From Ectocarpus siliculosus (taxonomy: Eukaryota; Sar; Phaeophyceae; Ectocarpales; Ectocarpaceae): a DNA stretch of 64,000 bases. The DNA lies in NCBI GenBank assembly GCA_000310025.1, contig FN649751.1:5497104-5561103 (forward strand). Direction: 5' to 3'. The position numbers and the translations under genes were made by a program. The notes under the pieces were generated by a model, which was not told where the DNA came from, searched no databases, and worked only from the letters and a program-made list of their open reading frames with translations. Every line of letters begins with the position of its first letter. Positions within the stretch are counted from its first letter, which is position 1. Below, piece after piece: positions 1 through 12,907 of this stretch.

Positions 1-22
1 TCTTGTGTCATATACGGTATTC
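1..22. repeat. Truncated end of a MITE-like inverted-repeat element
   Basis: The first bases of the window closely match the right terminal arm of the element at about 11.79-12.01 kb (both contain TCTTGTGTC followed by ATACGGTAT). It is probably the edge of another copy lying mostly outside the window. The match is short, so the call is tentative. Confidence 0.35.
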
Positions 23-2275
23 CAGCAGAGATATTTTTGACAATTTGTGAAGGATGCGTCTGAATACGATCAGAACGAAAAACAGGAGAACGAGAAGGAG
101 GAAGAGGCCGACGCCACAACTGCTCTACACCCCGTTCCGTGTCAGTCAAATCGCAATCCAAACAACGAGAGCACCGCCCTGCATACAGATTATTGGACTC
201 GCGGTGTGTGATTGCTGGGTGCTCCCTTGGTTGTTTTCGAAAATCAGCCACAAAAATCGACATCGACTGGCACGCATGTTGGAACTTTTCACACCCCACG
301 GTGACCAAAGGGTAAAAGTTAGAACCACGTAATCTGTCATTTTCGGCGAAAATTTACACAACCGACATTTTTTACAACCACCGGCGGGCTAGCCTCCCGC
401 GTCCCCGCCCCGGAATCCTCTACATGATTGGTTTACCGGTTGTAGGGCATATACCACACAAGTATGTAGGGGGGGTGACATCCAACACCTCGTGGAACTA
501 CCGTAGCTACAGCAGTGACGTGGACGGGTGCCAACCTTGTGGTATGAGCAGAAGCGGCCCTTTTCTCCTTCGTGACCGTAAAGGGGCCGCCTCCGGCAGT
601 CGGTCTCCTCGCATCGCCTGCTAACCACATCCACCATCCCGACGTCCTTGTGGGCCGCACAGAACCTGTTGCCATCGCGTAAGAGGAACAGACAGGGTTG
701 TGATCATACGTTACGTTCTGTCTGCAATTCTTTCCTTGCATGCATATATGCATAGCACAGCAGTCAGCAGCAGTAGCATATGCATTGTACCAGAAAAAAT
801 ATATAGGAGCATCATCATTTGATGTCGCGGCGGCAGGACAAGGGAAACTCTTGGGTTTCTGCTGATTGGCGAGTTGAAAGAGCCAGTCTTGGTTTCAGAG
901 CTGACTCTTCGCACTTGCAAAGTCGTCTCTTGTCGTGTGAAGGTCAAGCCGGCAGGCACAGCAGCAGTAGATAGTCCATGTCCGTTCGACAAACAACATA
1001 CGATACTTTCAATGCACAACTCAAAGGGCAGAATATTCCTCCTGATGGGGTCAACTTCGAACGTGTGGTTAGTCCTCGCGCCCAACAGACAACCGGCGGC
1101 CCACGCCCATATGCATACATACGAGGCACAGCAGTAAAACGTAAAATCGAGAGATGGTGGAACGGAAACAAGGCGGAACACCAACAGGCCGTGTGCTGTT
1201 AATTTTTTCTTGCGGAACACATCTCGACAGCATACATGCAGGTTTCCACTGATGAGAGTCCGGTCCCCCGGGATGATATCGACAAAGAATTCTCCTCTAA
1301 ACCTGAGTGACTTTCTTTTTGATGTGAAGACCACCACAACAAATTGGAGAGGAAAGATAGTCGGCCAAGAAGCCAAAGAACGAAGATAAGGCGTACCAGG
1401 TATGTGGGTAGCGCACAGAGAACCCATGAAATGCATTTTCGGCACACTTTTTTCGCTCGCGAAATCGCATTACAGCTGTATATTGTAATCATACGCGGCG
1501 TCCGTATTGAACGACGAACGAGGGATTTGTGCCATGTCGCGCTACGGACCGGGACTACAGACCTATGTTGTTGCGTGCGGAAATTGGAAATTTGCAAACA
1601 AGCCACACACTGGTTCTAGCGCCAGAAAAAAAAAACATCTGCATGTCGGTGGTGTCGGCTACTTGTAGATGTTGAAACGTGTCAACAGCTGTGCGCTGCT
1701 GTTGCTGGCAGGCAGTTGCAGGTTTGGGCATATGTACATGGTTAGGAAAATCACCCACGCTGCGCGCTGGCTATTTTGCAGTGGGGAGTGGGGAAACAAT
1801 CCTGCCCACATGTTTGAGGTCGTGCAGCAGGCAAAGCCTCTTTCGACGCTATTATTCAACGAATGCGTTATATGCTGGCTGGCATGGGCGATGGAATCTG
1901 TATCTCCAGCAGCCAGCAGCAGATGCTGTTGCGAAAAATTGAGGCCAGACCGGAAGCCACAAAAAAAGGCAAGACTTGCACAACAAAATGCCACGCCCGG
2001 AGCAACCCTCCTTCCCCCCTGCCTCGAGGGCAATAGAACGGTTGGCCACCACCCTCAGATCATGCCAAAGACCGAATTATCCTTCCATGAGCTCACGCCC
2101 CTGGGACGCGTAGAGGCACGCCGACCGGGGTATTTGGGACGGCAGCACCGGCGCGGCAGATCTGAGACAGATTTCGGCTCGGAATCCAAAAATAATCTGA
2201 AAAATCCATCTCGTTCCTCACACGGGTGTGACCCTGTGGTACATACAGACATCTCTCCGGCGGACAGATTTGAGT
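23..2275. other. No gene recognised
   Basis: About 2.2 kb without a reading frame that looks like protein. Open frames on both strands are short, overlap one another and carry no recognisable motif. The stretch contains several CAGCAGT/ACTGCTG words (for example near 757 and 1131), a motif common across the whole window. Confidence 0.4.
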
Positions 2276-2287
2276 GAGGAAGTAACC

Positions 2288-2533
2288 ATGGCGGTCGGTG
2301 AGATGGCACGTGCCACCCTGCTGCACCCCCGGGAGATTCGACGCCAACAGGAGCCGCTGCGGGTGTAGAAGCTAGAGGTCGACGTAACAGGTTGTATCAA
2401 CGCTGGCAACGGTACGATTCATGCCCGCGCCCGTGTGTTCGTTCGCAAGTCCGGGGTCGGCAGATTCGGAGGGCCGGTAGACAGGGCATATGCGAACTCC
2501 ACAAAAAATTATTCAGATCCGAAAATAAAATAG
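2288..2533 (+). pseudogene. Interrupted short reading frame, possible gene or transposon remnant
   Basis: An ATG in good context (GTAACCATGG) opens a frame of 26 codons that ends in TAG at about 2366. The same frame then stays open for more than 50 further codons to a second TAG near 2531. The second part reads like ordinary protein (a segment VDVTGCINAGNGTIHARARV, then FVRKSG). One in-frame stop in an otherwise continuous frame suggests a decayed coding copy, or two exons with a short unspliced join. I do not recognise the family. Upstream and downstream exons were not found. Confidence 0.3.
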
Positions 2534-2539
2534 CCGTCA

Positions 2540-5500
2540 TGTTGTTGTTGCCCCAAACCTGGGTTTTTGGTGCTCGAACCCGAAGCTCGGTTGCCTGGTG
2601 CACGATGGCTCCTGGCACCTGCGGCTCCTGACGTCCACCATTCCTTCATCCTGCGCCATCGCAAACCGGAGAGAGAGAGAGAGAGAGAGGAGAGGGCGGG
2701 GTTGGTTTCGAGGCGTTGCATTATCATGTGCGGTGGGCGGCAGGCAGAGGAAAAAGCTCGCGGTGAAAGAGCAACAAACATACACCAGCAGCCAAGAAAA
2801 GAAAAAATTGCCAAACCCCGCGTGCGTGCAGAAATTTGCAGATGTTGTTGCACACCCTTCGCTAGAGAAATGAGTTTCGAAGACGGACCCTTTCGCTTCT
2901 CTTTTTACCCACGCCACAGCGGGTCGGTAAAAGTGGGCTCACGGCACCTACCGCCGTGGTGGCAACCTCACCCACCTTGTGCTGGGAGCAGTACTTGGCC
3001 TTCTCTCCCTCGAACGCATAGAGTGGCCACTTGGTGCACCCGCTGTGCTCGCATCGCCTATGATTTTTCAGGGTGGTGGTGCCCGGCGTGTATCACGGCG
3101 GAAAAAAAAAATGCGTCTCATGTCACAAAAACGGAATCACGCAGACACAACCGGACAAACGCGGGACGAGAGAATGGCCGAGGAACCCGACACCCACATT
3201 GGCACAGCCACACCACAGGTCTGCTGCAATCTGTTCGAACCGCCCGCGCGAAGGCCAGGTTGCACCCGCTTGTTGGCAAAGATCCCGAGGTGTGCGGACA
3301 CACACACCTCGAATGTTTCGCTCCGGGGAAAGGAAGGATCAACGGGTTGAGCTCTCCATCCCTCTCGCGGCCCTCTTTCTTTGAGCAAGATAACAACAGC
3401 AGCATCACTTGCTGAGAGAAATACGCCGGGATCGAACACTTCCAACACGCGCGAAAGACGCCGCAACCAAGCGCCCCGCGTGTAAAACACACCTGTGAGA
3501 GTCGTGCATGCTTGCTTTTGCCTTCCTCTCTTCCGTCTCTCTCCGTCCGGTGTCTTGGGTCGTCTCGCTCGCTAGCTCTTCCCACTCCCGTGGTACGCGG
3601 CCTGTGCGTTGTGATAAAATTTGTTTTTTTTTTGCAGCAGCACCGGCAGCACCAGCCAGTCGACGGGCACTCTAGGCTCTAGGCAAGCTGGATCCTGGTC
3701 GAGTCTCGGCGCACACACCCGCGGATCCTGCCTCTGTTGGGGGATCGGCCAGCCCAGGCCCTTTCCCTCTCTGGCACGGTGCGTTGGCGATGGATGCTGC
3801 TTGGTTGTTTGACCCTCTTGCGTGCTGTGCACTGTGCACGACAACCACAACAAAAACAGAGACAAGTTTAGGCATACCCCCTCATCCCCTTCCTCTCTGG
3901 ATGCGTGGCCCCCCTCCGTCCAATCCAATAGCCCAATATCTTTCGTTACCACAAATTTTTCTGTTCTACTACAATCTAATACATACATCATCTGAGATCG
4001 TCAGTCTCCACACCAAAAAGATTCGCATGGCTGTGTATTGACCCGTCCGCCGCGCATCGGTATCACCTCTTCTTGCCGCTGCTGCCATTTCACAGCTCTC
4101 CTCCTCATCATGATTTGTCGCCAAAACAATCGGAGCCGAAAGACACTCAGAATATGTGCGTCCAAGTCTCACATTTTAGGCTAATAAGCACGTGCCAAAC
4201 AGAGTTTCTCTGTTGTCAGAAGTCACACACCGCCTTCTTCTTGGAAACAAATAAATGATCATCATGTCAAAATCCATGTGGATGCAGGTCGCCAATATGT
4301 TCCATGACCTCCACCACCAGCAACAACAAGTACGACGACCACACGCCTGCAAAGATCTCTATTTATTTGCTTCTAAATATATATCCAGATTATAGTTATG
4401 TGAGGTATCATCATCATCAGTCACAGAGTCACAGGCACGTACTCTGCTTGCTGCAGATGATGATACATAAGCCATGTGTGGATCGCCAGAAAAAGAAAAT
4501 GATAAAAAAAAAAAATCCGTTTTCCCGCCGTAATCTCATCGGCATCCAGCATCATCATGTGAGCTGCCTCCTCCTCCTCTGCTGTGCTGTCCATTCGTGC
4601 ACACCTGATCTCCGTCCGTTACCAGCACCTTCCTCGTCATGCTGCGACTTGGCAGATCGCTGGGTCAGCGTCGACGTCTATCGTTCTACACAGCGGAATA
4701 CGTGGAAGGCGACACAACACACAAATCTGGACGCGTGCTTGGGAGGGTGAGGCGGAGTTTTCTCTATTATTATTGTACTTTACTGCCTCTATGAGCACAT
4801 TCCTTGAGTGATCCACGACACGTCTGTTTTCGGCGGGCATCCGTCCAAGCACACCACACGACTTCACTTTCCCGCTAGATCAACGTAGGAGATAGCAGCA
4901 AGCACGCTGTCACAAGTAGTAAAATAGGATATGTCATCTACAGCAGCAGCAGCAACATCATCAGCAGCACGGCAGTTCCTGCTTCAACTTCCACTCCGCG
5001 ACTTGTCTGAACCACACCCCTGCCATGCGCTCAGGTTCTCGAGCATGCGGTGAATGTGAAGCGGCTTCGGCCTGGTGATACCATTCGCATTCCCTATGAG
5101 GTTACGGTCGGATATGGGTGAGTGGTGTTTGTCAGGTTGAACGGTCGGATGCTTGCGAGCTACACTTTGGTTGTGTTGAAATAGAACACACACAATGTAG
5201 TCTAAATCCAACATGTACGTTTGAGTATGCAGGTATGCATTGCATGTGTGCCCTCCATCCACCCGGGGGAAATGGGTGCCATTCCGATTCCGCAGCGATC
5301 TCCAGATTCAGGTGTCACTGCTGCTGCCTCACCAGTGAATGAGATTATTAGCACAGTTTCAAAACGCCGCGCTCTATGTGCGTGTGGGATTGGAACCGCA
5401 GCCCTGTACTGTAGATATTTTCCTAGGATATAGAGTCTGCAGCGGCGCAGCGGCCGCTGGAGAAATCTGCTGCAGCTCCACTGCTGTCTGCAAAGAGTCA

Positions 5501-6210
5501 GTCCGCAAAACACATTTCTTGAGAGAGATTGCCCCCCGCACCAACATGGCGACGGCCGGCCCGCTAAAAAGAACTGGCAGCCGCCGTGAGTGTGATCCTC
5601 AACCTGGTCCTCCCAGTCGCGGTCCCGTTAGAGTTTAGCCGAGGCCGGGGACGAATTGTAATTGTTGTTCCGGTGCATGTCTCAGTCTTTTCACCGAAAC
5701 AGGTTCGGTTTTGAGACCAGTCCGAACAGGTCAGAGAGGCAGCTCCATCCGCGTGTTGTTGTCGATCCTTTGCCTCGCGAAGACTTTCTCCCATGCATGG
5801 TGATTGAATCAGTAGATGCTGGGAGAGACCCGATATTATCGTGGCAGGCGCAAGCACAAGAGGCGTTCGAAGGGTGGGCTGCTTATGCGTTGCAGGGACG
5901 TAGCGGTAACACAGCAAGCATAGATATCTAGACTATTGTAGAGCTGTACACATATTCTCGTTTTCTCATGTCTTCCTCCTCTCAAAAGGCTTTCCTGCCC
6001 GGCCGGGGTCTTTCCGCCCCGGGGACTTTTCCTTTTGGATTCCCCATCAATTTCCTGTGTCCCCGCCAAGCAGCTTGTCCCCCGCGGTATCTTCTGCTGT
6101 GCAATGTATCCTTGGGTCCGCTTCATTTTCTCTAAGACCATTTTTCCTGCTCTCTCTCTCTCCCGTCGCTCCCGGTGGTGCTCTGTGTGCATGTCGTGGG
6201 GGGGGGTGGG
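2540..6210. other. No gene recognised
   Basis: The ORFs here are low-complexity or overlapping. A short GA run sits at 2671-2690. I found no exon chain with matching phases, although small exons of the gene that follows at 8.4 kb could lie here unnoticed. Confidence 0.35.
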
Positions 6211-6214
6211 GGGC

Positions 6215-6395
6215 GTACTACTCATGTTTTGCGTGCCTTGTGCCTTATCTTAGTGGTTAGACCATTGACCACGCGTCTCTAGAGGGAGCATTGTGACATT
6301 ATTCGCACAGAACCCATCACGGATCAGCGATGCCCAATCGTCCCTTCCTACTTTGCCAACAAAAATGTTTCGTATCCTATCTAGATACATGCATA
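6215..6395 (-). mobile_element. LINE 3'-end fragment
   Basis: Read on the minus strand, this stretch is a diverged copy of the 3' end of the LINE remnant at about 17.28-17.42 kb. Shared blocks include TTAGACCATTGACCACGCGT, then TCTAGAGG, AGCATTG, CCAATCGT and TTCCTACTTTGCCAA in the same order and spacing. It carries no open coding sequence. A third, shorter relative lies at 24.45-24.48 kb. Confidence 0.6.
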
Positions 6396-6998
6396 TACAT
6401 GCAACTACATGACAACCCGGCCTTCGCACTGGGAGCCGCATTCACACTCCTTGAACTTGGCGCCATCCTCGTCTGCCTTCCTAAATCTTCGTCTGCGTTC
6501 GTTCACGAAGGCCGATGACAGCAGTCAATTCCAAATTTTGACCTTCAGCTGAGCTCTGTTCCTAAATCTAACCCTCGTATTCGGTATTAGTATCGCATTT
6601 GAAAATGCCAAGATACGGTAACAGTAGTATCTAGCCTCAACCCTCGCGATGTGGGTACGATATCCAGCTGTCGTTTGCTATCATATCCAGTGTCATGCGA
6701 TACCAATGCAATATCGGCGTATGTATCGGATAACCCCGATATATCGATGCGATATGGGATACAACGTGCGTGGTGCACGATGACAAGGTCGCACAAAGTT
6801 TGCCGTTTTTTTCGAGCTAAATTTCTGGGGGACTACAGCGCGCGCCACCCACCCATCGCACCCTGTGCACACACGCCACCCCTTTTCTTTCGTGGCCCAA
6901 ACCACGGTGTGTGTTTTGTAGCAAGCAGCCAAACGCTCGCGTGTCCTCACGCATCGACGCATCGACACGCTACGAAAAGCGGGGAGAGTGGGACTTAC

Positions 6999-7072
6999 AG
7001 AAACCGAAATCAAACCAATTAAACTAGTCGTCAGCGCTGACTACTAGTCTAATTGGTTTGATTTCGGCTTCT
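6999..7072. repeat. 37-bp near-perfect palindrome (foldback)
   Basis: Two 37-base arms meet at GCGC (about 7034-7037) with almost no loop. By eye the arms differ at three positions. The DNA or a transcript could fold into a long hairpin. It could be a small foldback transposon, a cruciform site or a hairpin RNA source. No coding sequence lies in it. Confidence 0.7.
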
Positions 7073-7074
7073 AT

Positions 7075-8450
7075 AGACTGTGGAAGTCGTCCAGTGACGA
7101 TGCGGCTAGTGACTGGGTGCCATTGCCGCAAACCTAGCACCTGTTTGAGTGATCCAAAACGGAGAAAATCGTGGAAAGGCGCTATCGTCGCCTATGTAAG
7201 CGCGAAGAGGAAACGTTTATAGCTGCTGCTTAGGGTGGTTGAGCAACGAACGTCGTCGAGTTTGTTTTTTTTTCCGGTGAAATGTTCTTGCAGCTGCACA
7301 ACAGCACCAAACAAACGTCTGCCGCGAACCCATTTCGTAGCCCATTCAACCATGGTACATGTGCGGGGATAGTCTGTTATAGGTCCGGATATACATTGGT
7401 GATGGGCAAAAGCTTTCGTCCGATATCACGGGCGACAGATCGAGCTATCCCACGATCGGTAATGCATCAACGACGCCAAAGAGAGCTCGCCGTCCATGCC
7501 ATTCATCTCCAGGGTGTCCTTACCTGTCTGCACTCACTCCGATTCCCCGCCCACACTCCCCCGGACGCCGGCTAACTCTAGAGGGGTTACGGCGTGGCCT
7601 TCTGTCGCGTACTCCCCCTGGTGCGGTTGTAGCACCCTACCAAGACGCGCGGACGTGATTGGAAATGGTTGGGGCTTAGGTCGTGTTATGGGCGCCGTCA
7701 CATAACAGTTGGCAGGAAGGCCGCGGGGAAGCCGGCTAACGCTCGGAGGCAAACTATGCGTAGTCTGTTTTATGCTCTCGGAGCGTTCTGTATCGGTGGG
7801 GTATCCCGTAGGACTCCATCAACGGCACCAAGAGCCAGCCCTCGAGGTCGTCCTTGAGAGCTACGGGAGGTCGAGACTGGTGCACGTTCCACTTGGACAG
7901 CAATCGAGTGTGGCCGGCAACTTGTCTTTTGCAGAGGATCCACGTCTTTACCACGCTTTTAAACACAAGTGTAGCACAATTGCGACGGGCGTGTGTGCGT
8001 GCGTGTTTACTCCCACCCGTACAGGCTGCGGGACTTTTGGCAGGCTGCTTTCTCGACGCACGACAGGATCAACACATCCACGCCTTTCGCAAGATCGTTG
8101 GGGCTTCAAGATCAGGCATGTATGACATATCTTGGGTGTCCGCCGAAGTTAGTACACATACATCAGTAGCGCCCGCGTCCCGCCGCGTGTTGTCCATATT
8201 CCATATTATCAGCAGACCTCCGCACACGGTCTTGCCCCCCGCCGAAGTGCAACGTCGAGGAGCGTCACGATGAAAACCATGCCAAGCTGCAGTGCGGTTC
8301 TTCGGACCCCTGCCTAAGTTTTCTCAGGAGTTGCGTAGGGACGTCGTTAGTGCCATCCAATTGCCACGAGGCTACGCCAAGTGTAAGGGGGGATGTTGGT
8401 TTCGCGCGTTCCTTAATTCTCGTGATGCGTCCGTCCGTTTTCCTGTCGAC
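7075..8450. other. Region expected to hold 5' exons of the MaoC-like gene
   Basis: The first recognised exon at 8456 begins in mid-domain, so at least one upstream exon must exist. A fragment near 7935-7970 (after TTTTGCAG) could be coding, but its phase and family fit could not be confirmed. No start codon was assigned. Confidence 0.25.
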
Positions 8451-8455
8451 GGCAG

Positions 8456-9827
8456 GTGCTGCCGTTCTCGCTCATGCTCTTCCTGTCTTCAAGCATGTCG
8501 CACGTGGAAGCCGCGATGACACAGGTGGCGTACCGGAACGCCAGGTACCTGTGGCCCGGCTTCGCAGGTAATTTGTCTCTCCTTTCTTACAACACCGTGC
8601 CCCGTGGCTCAGCGTGCCTAGCCCCCAAGGGCCTTGGTTCCGAGATCTACGTGGGTGCGTGTTGTGTATCCTGAAACGGTAGCGAGAGTGCCCATTGTCG
8701 AGAAAATTGTGGCGGGCTCTTGAAAGGACCAGCCCAGGAGATTGCTGATCTACGGCGGTTGCTTGCGGTTTGACGTGGTGCTCGGTCCAACACGTCGTGC
8801 CCACGAGTACTCTTGAGGTTTTGGGAAGAATGTCTCAGCTTGAACCGGAACGAGAGACCATCATTCGAGATTTTGTGTTAGTTATTGCTGTTGCAAAAAT
8901 GGAACTTCCGAGGGGAAACATTTGTTAAATGTCTGATGCGGTAGACGGGGTTCAGCAGGGCCAGTTGAGTAGTGCCGGGTGCACTATTGCGTCCGTGGAA
9001 TCGCGTGACGCAGATCGAATGGTCAAGTTATTTCATACCCTGCCTAGTTCCGGGGCCCACTTTCGTGCCGGTAAAATTGGGTGGTACATAGCCGCACTAC
9101 TGAACGTCCCCACTGCTTTCTCTCGCAAAGGTACCTAGGCACGCGCAACCTCCGCTAGTGCATCACCCCCCCCTTCCTCCCCAACCCACTGCGTTGCCGT
9201 CGAACCTCACGCAGGGGACACGTTTACCAAGGCGTTCGAGATCAAGGGTATCCGCAACACGAGCGACAAGGAGAGAAGCACCTACGACTTCACCTGCCGC
9301 CTAGTGAACCAGCGCGGGAAGGTGTGCATGGAGTGCGACAGGACAACGATGTTTCCCTTCTTCGCCCCGCCTAGCCCGAGGGACTCCACGGCGACGCCGG
9401 AGGAGCAGCCGCCTCCCAAGCCTGCGGACAGGCTGCGTGACCACGTGGTGAAGCAGTCGGAAAAGCTGGGTGAGGCTTGCGTGGGGTTGGGTTTTGGTGC
9501 GGCTGCCGCCGTTCGTTTGCGCGGCAAGCGTCGCCGCCCGCGAGTACGTAGTACAACAGTGCGGGCCCGCTCACAAGAAACACCTACTTCTTAGCGAGGA
9601 TATTTTATGCGAGGCTCAAACCTTGCTTTGTCCCCACCACTGGGCGACCGCTATGATCAATTTCTTAGGGCGTTTCTATTAAGTTTGTCCTAAAATCTGA
9701 GCCTCGGTTCCTTACGAAAACTAAGTGTCTCGTAGCATGAAGAGTTTCGCCGGTGCTATGTGCCGGCGTGGCGGAACAGGCTTGAAGGCTCTGCGATGCG
9801 GCGACGACGGTGTTGTTGCTCTGCTGC

Positions 9828-9886
<59 letters not shown>

Positions 9887-11295
9887 CGTGTTGTGAACGC
9901 CTGGCTACATTCGCGGGGTTGCTCCGTCCCATCTTTGTTTGACATGCGCGCGGCAGCCGAGCTGGGAGGGCAGACGCTCAGACGGTTCAGCGCGGGGCAA
10001 CTGATCATCCACACCCCAGGTGAGGTGAAACACCCCGAATCCGAAGCACATACCATGCTGCCCGTGGGGGCTGCCGACGCCCTAGTCGGCGATGACAAAC
10101 GGAGAAATCGCGAAGCCTGATGAATCTGCGTGTTGACGTTGCGCTCGAAGCGAGTCGGGGTGGAGTGTGTGCTAAAGAGATTATCATACAATCGCATCCC
10201 GGCCGGTCTATGTCCCACAAGATGCTGTAAGTTGCATCCGCGGCTGAGTTGTGCTTCGCTGTGGCTCTTCGCTGGCCTGGCTCAATCCGAATCCCTCGAA
10301 CCAACCCGCTGGTTCTATGGTCAGTTTTGGATGTGAGCGCGCTCGACTGTCTTGGTGGTTCACGAACAGGAGTTTGCACTGTTGGTGGTCGTGTTGTTCT
10401 TCCTGTTTAAGCAATACAGCAAAGAGCAAGATTTTCCTTACAATCGTCTTAAATGTCTTCCCCCTCATCGGATCGAAGCGTAAGAGGTATGGTGTCAACA
10501 TCCTGGTTAAGGGTAAGCGCTCGCATCGATCAGAGAAAAGCTTGCGATTGTGTTACTGCATGGAATCTCTTGGAAGATGTTGGAGTATTGTTTTTCCGTG
10601 TGCTCGTCCTGAAGCCCATATATTTGTTTTACTTGCGCACCCCCCCCCCGCACCCCGCACCCCCCCCCCCCGCCGCCGCTCCCGTCGTCTTCGCAGCACG
10701 CCCAATCTCAAGGACCCAGTCCATGGAGCTGTCCAGCCTGGCCCGTCTGACCCACTCGCGGCACTTCGACACGGTCAAGCACGGCGAGGACGGGCTCGCC
10801 ATCCCTGCGGGATTGATCGTTGCTCTCGCCACGTCCCTGTCCGCGAGAGATCTCCACGAGGTGTGGAAGAGAAACGTAGCAGGCTGGTTGGGGTCTCTCT
10901 CAGCAGTGCCCCGTTGGCGAACGCCAGGGTTGAGTGGGAAATGTTGCGGGTTGTTGGGTGTAGCATTGTGTTTTTTGTGGTCGGACCGAGCGGGTGTTGT
11001 AGATGTCATGCAAAGTGGTTTCAGCGGATCTCTGCGTTGTGTCGGGCCCGCTGCGTTGGAGGACGTGCTCACAAACAGTTCCTATGTTTGTGGGCGCGTT
11101 TAAGCGTATACACGGTTGGTCGAGAGTTGAAGATGGGTAAAAAATGAGGTGAGGGCATCGATCGCCGATGTCGTGGGAAACAGCCGAATCACGGCAGCCC
11201 TAGCTGGCAAGTCGAAGTATACGTTTGTATCTAAGTAGGTCATCTCGCTATCTATGGTGCCCCTCTTTCACGCCTTCTCTTTGTCTCTGTCTCTC

Positions 11296-11361
<66 letters not shown>

Positions 11362-12621
11362 TATCGTACGCTCACGTTCTCTCTTTCTCTCGTACGCGCA
11401 CACCCTCTCGCTCTCTCGCATTCATTCCCTCCTCCCTCCCCTCCAATCCCTCTCGTCCAGGTTCTCCACGAGGAGCTAATGTACGCCAACTTCATCAACC
11501 CGTTCCGTCCCGGCGACGCCATGACCTCCATCACTTACGTGCAGCGGGTGGAACAGCACCCCAACGGTGAGATCGCTTTCTCCGCGTAAAACACGCGTCA
11601 CCCGGGAGCTAGCGATGCAGGAGAGAGGAGAGGCGGAACAGGGTACAGTCAGTCGTGGCTCCGATAGAATAGGCTGGTGTGACAAAGGCCCTTGACCGTC
11701 TTATATCGGAGCCCCCTCTTACACCGGAGTAAGAGGGCACCCAATTATATTATAGCGGGTCGAGTTCGTGACAACCGATTTCGACCCTCTTACCGTATAC
11801 GACACAAAATAACACACCCCCTGGACCGATTTTCAACGCTCGATTTCTCCACAGCAGAGAGAGTCACAGCGCCGAAAATGGTGTCGTTGACGCCGCCTTG
11901 TCGAGAGCTTTCCGAAAATGTATCATTTCGTTTGTGCATCCTCTTCGTCGTAGAGTAATCGAGCTTTGAAAATCGGTCGAGGGGGTGTGTTATCTTGTGT
12001 CGTATACGGTATATCGAAGCCCCCTCTTATGGCGTACTCTATCATGTCGGAGTCACGACCATAGGCGGAGAGAGAACGATCGGTCGCGTGTTCACAGACC
12101 CCGCCCCGCGCGGCACATGGTCCCTCTGGTGTCGCACGAATGTCATGCCTCGACCGCAATCGGCCTTTTGGCCGACAAGCACCACGGCAACGGTGCCTAC
12201 GTAGGATTCTAGTCGCCAGCCGGGGGGGGGGGGGTGAGACTATGGGGCGGGGTGTGACGTGCGGTGGCGTCGTCCGTCGAAGCGGTCTGGTGACTAGCCG
12301 ACCCGGCACAAGCAGTGTTGAAAGGCCCAGTGCTGCCCGTCCTCGGACACCGATGTCAAGTTGTTGCATCAGTTGGCCCACGATGAAATGGTCGCTAGCA
12401 GTTCAGTCCGCGGAGTCAGTTGTTGTATCAGTCGGTGCCCCCGGTATTTACAGTTTTTCTTCGCGATGTGTGCGCGCTGCGGTCGGTGTGGCTCGACAGG
12501 AGTTCTCGAGAAGCTCAGGGTTCGAACTATCGGCATCAAGGACATCCTTACGGACGACCTCACGGGCATGCCTCTTCCTCTCGAGCTGTTCGTGGACGAA
12601 GGTCTCCGTACGAAGGGGTGA
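8456..12621 (+). CDS. MaoC-like double-HotDog acyl dehydratase/thioesterase-like protein, 5' incomplete
   Basis: Six exons chain with matching phases: 8456-8567, 9215-9469, 9957-10019, 10697-10860, 11461-11566 and 12500-12621 (273 codons). Most introns are phase 1. The first part reads as the second half of a HotDog fold (PGFAGDTFTKAFEIKG, then a VNQRGKV strand and TTMFPF). The second half (IPAGLIVALATS, then FINPFRPGDAMTSITYVQ) repeats that pattern, giving two tandem HotDog domains. MaoC relatives act on acyl-CoA or acyl-ACP thioesters. The usual hydratase-2 motif (GD-x-NP-x-H) is not visible; the matching place reads SRHFDTVKHGEDG. The chemistry is therefore unknown, and the protein could be a non-catalytic or thioesterase-like member. 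The TGA at 12619 may instead be read through by splicing at 12618 (see the 13.0-13.4 kb exons). Family confidence is moderate. Confidence 0.65.
9829..9886. repeat. (GTT)n microsatellite
   Basis: About 19 uninterrupted GTT units lie in the intron between 9469 and 9957. They create spurious poly-Val, poly-Leu and poly-Asn frames. Confidence 0.95.
11300..11460. repeat. (CT)n microsatellite and degenerate CT tract before an acceptor
   Basis: A pure CT run of about 58 bases continues as a degenerate pyrimidine tract up to the splice acceptor at 11460. It probably serves as an unusually long polypyrimidine tract for the fifth recognised exon of the MaoC-like gene. Confidence 0.85.
11790..12013. 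mobile_element. MITE-like element, copy A
   Basis: Inverted arms of about 50 bases: the left arm (TACCGTATACGACACAA, then CACACCCCCTGGACCGATTT) is mirrored by a right arm ending TCTTGTGTCGTATACGGTA. It contains no transposase. The core CACACCCCCTGGACCGAT is shared with copies B and C near 43.5 and 54.7 kb. It lies in the intron 11566-12500. Flanking CCCCCTCTTA motifs on both sides hint at a larger or nested element. Confidence 0.75.
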
Positions 12622-12907
12622 GAAGCCAGCGGTTGGAATGCGCTTGTCGACCGGTTGGGACAAAGGGGCACGGTCCGTGATGTAGCCGAGGACTGAGGTC
12701 AAAAAAGAAATATTGTTTTTCTTCTATCGAACCTGGTTCGCGGGCAGCTTCTCTTCCCCTGCTCGGTGACAGTGTCCTCGTCGAAAATGATAGTGCACGA
12801 ACCGCGGGAGGGTACATAAGTGTGTGTACCTGCCCCCCACCATGTGCGCGGATCTCCTTCAAGAGAAATTTGACTTATGAGGAAATAGAACAGAGAGGGG
12901 ATACGCA

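Noticed and set aside
9721-10218. Poly-Asn and poly-Leu/Val proteins
   Set aside because: Pure artefacts of the (GTT)n microsatellite in an intron.
10251-11147. 298-codon plus-strand ORF
   Set aside because: It overlaps the MaoC-like exon in another frame and runs through intron homopolymers; no protein-like motifs.
11225-11589. Ser-Leu repeat proteins (also near 17.9, 29.5, 56.4 and 61.0 kb)
   Set aside because: Translations of CT/GA microsatellites, not genes.
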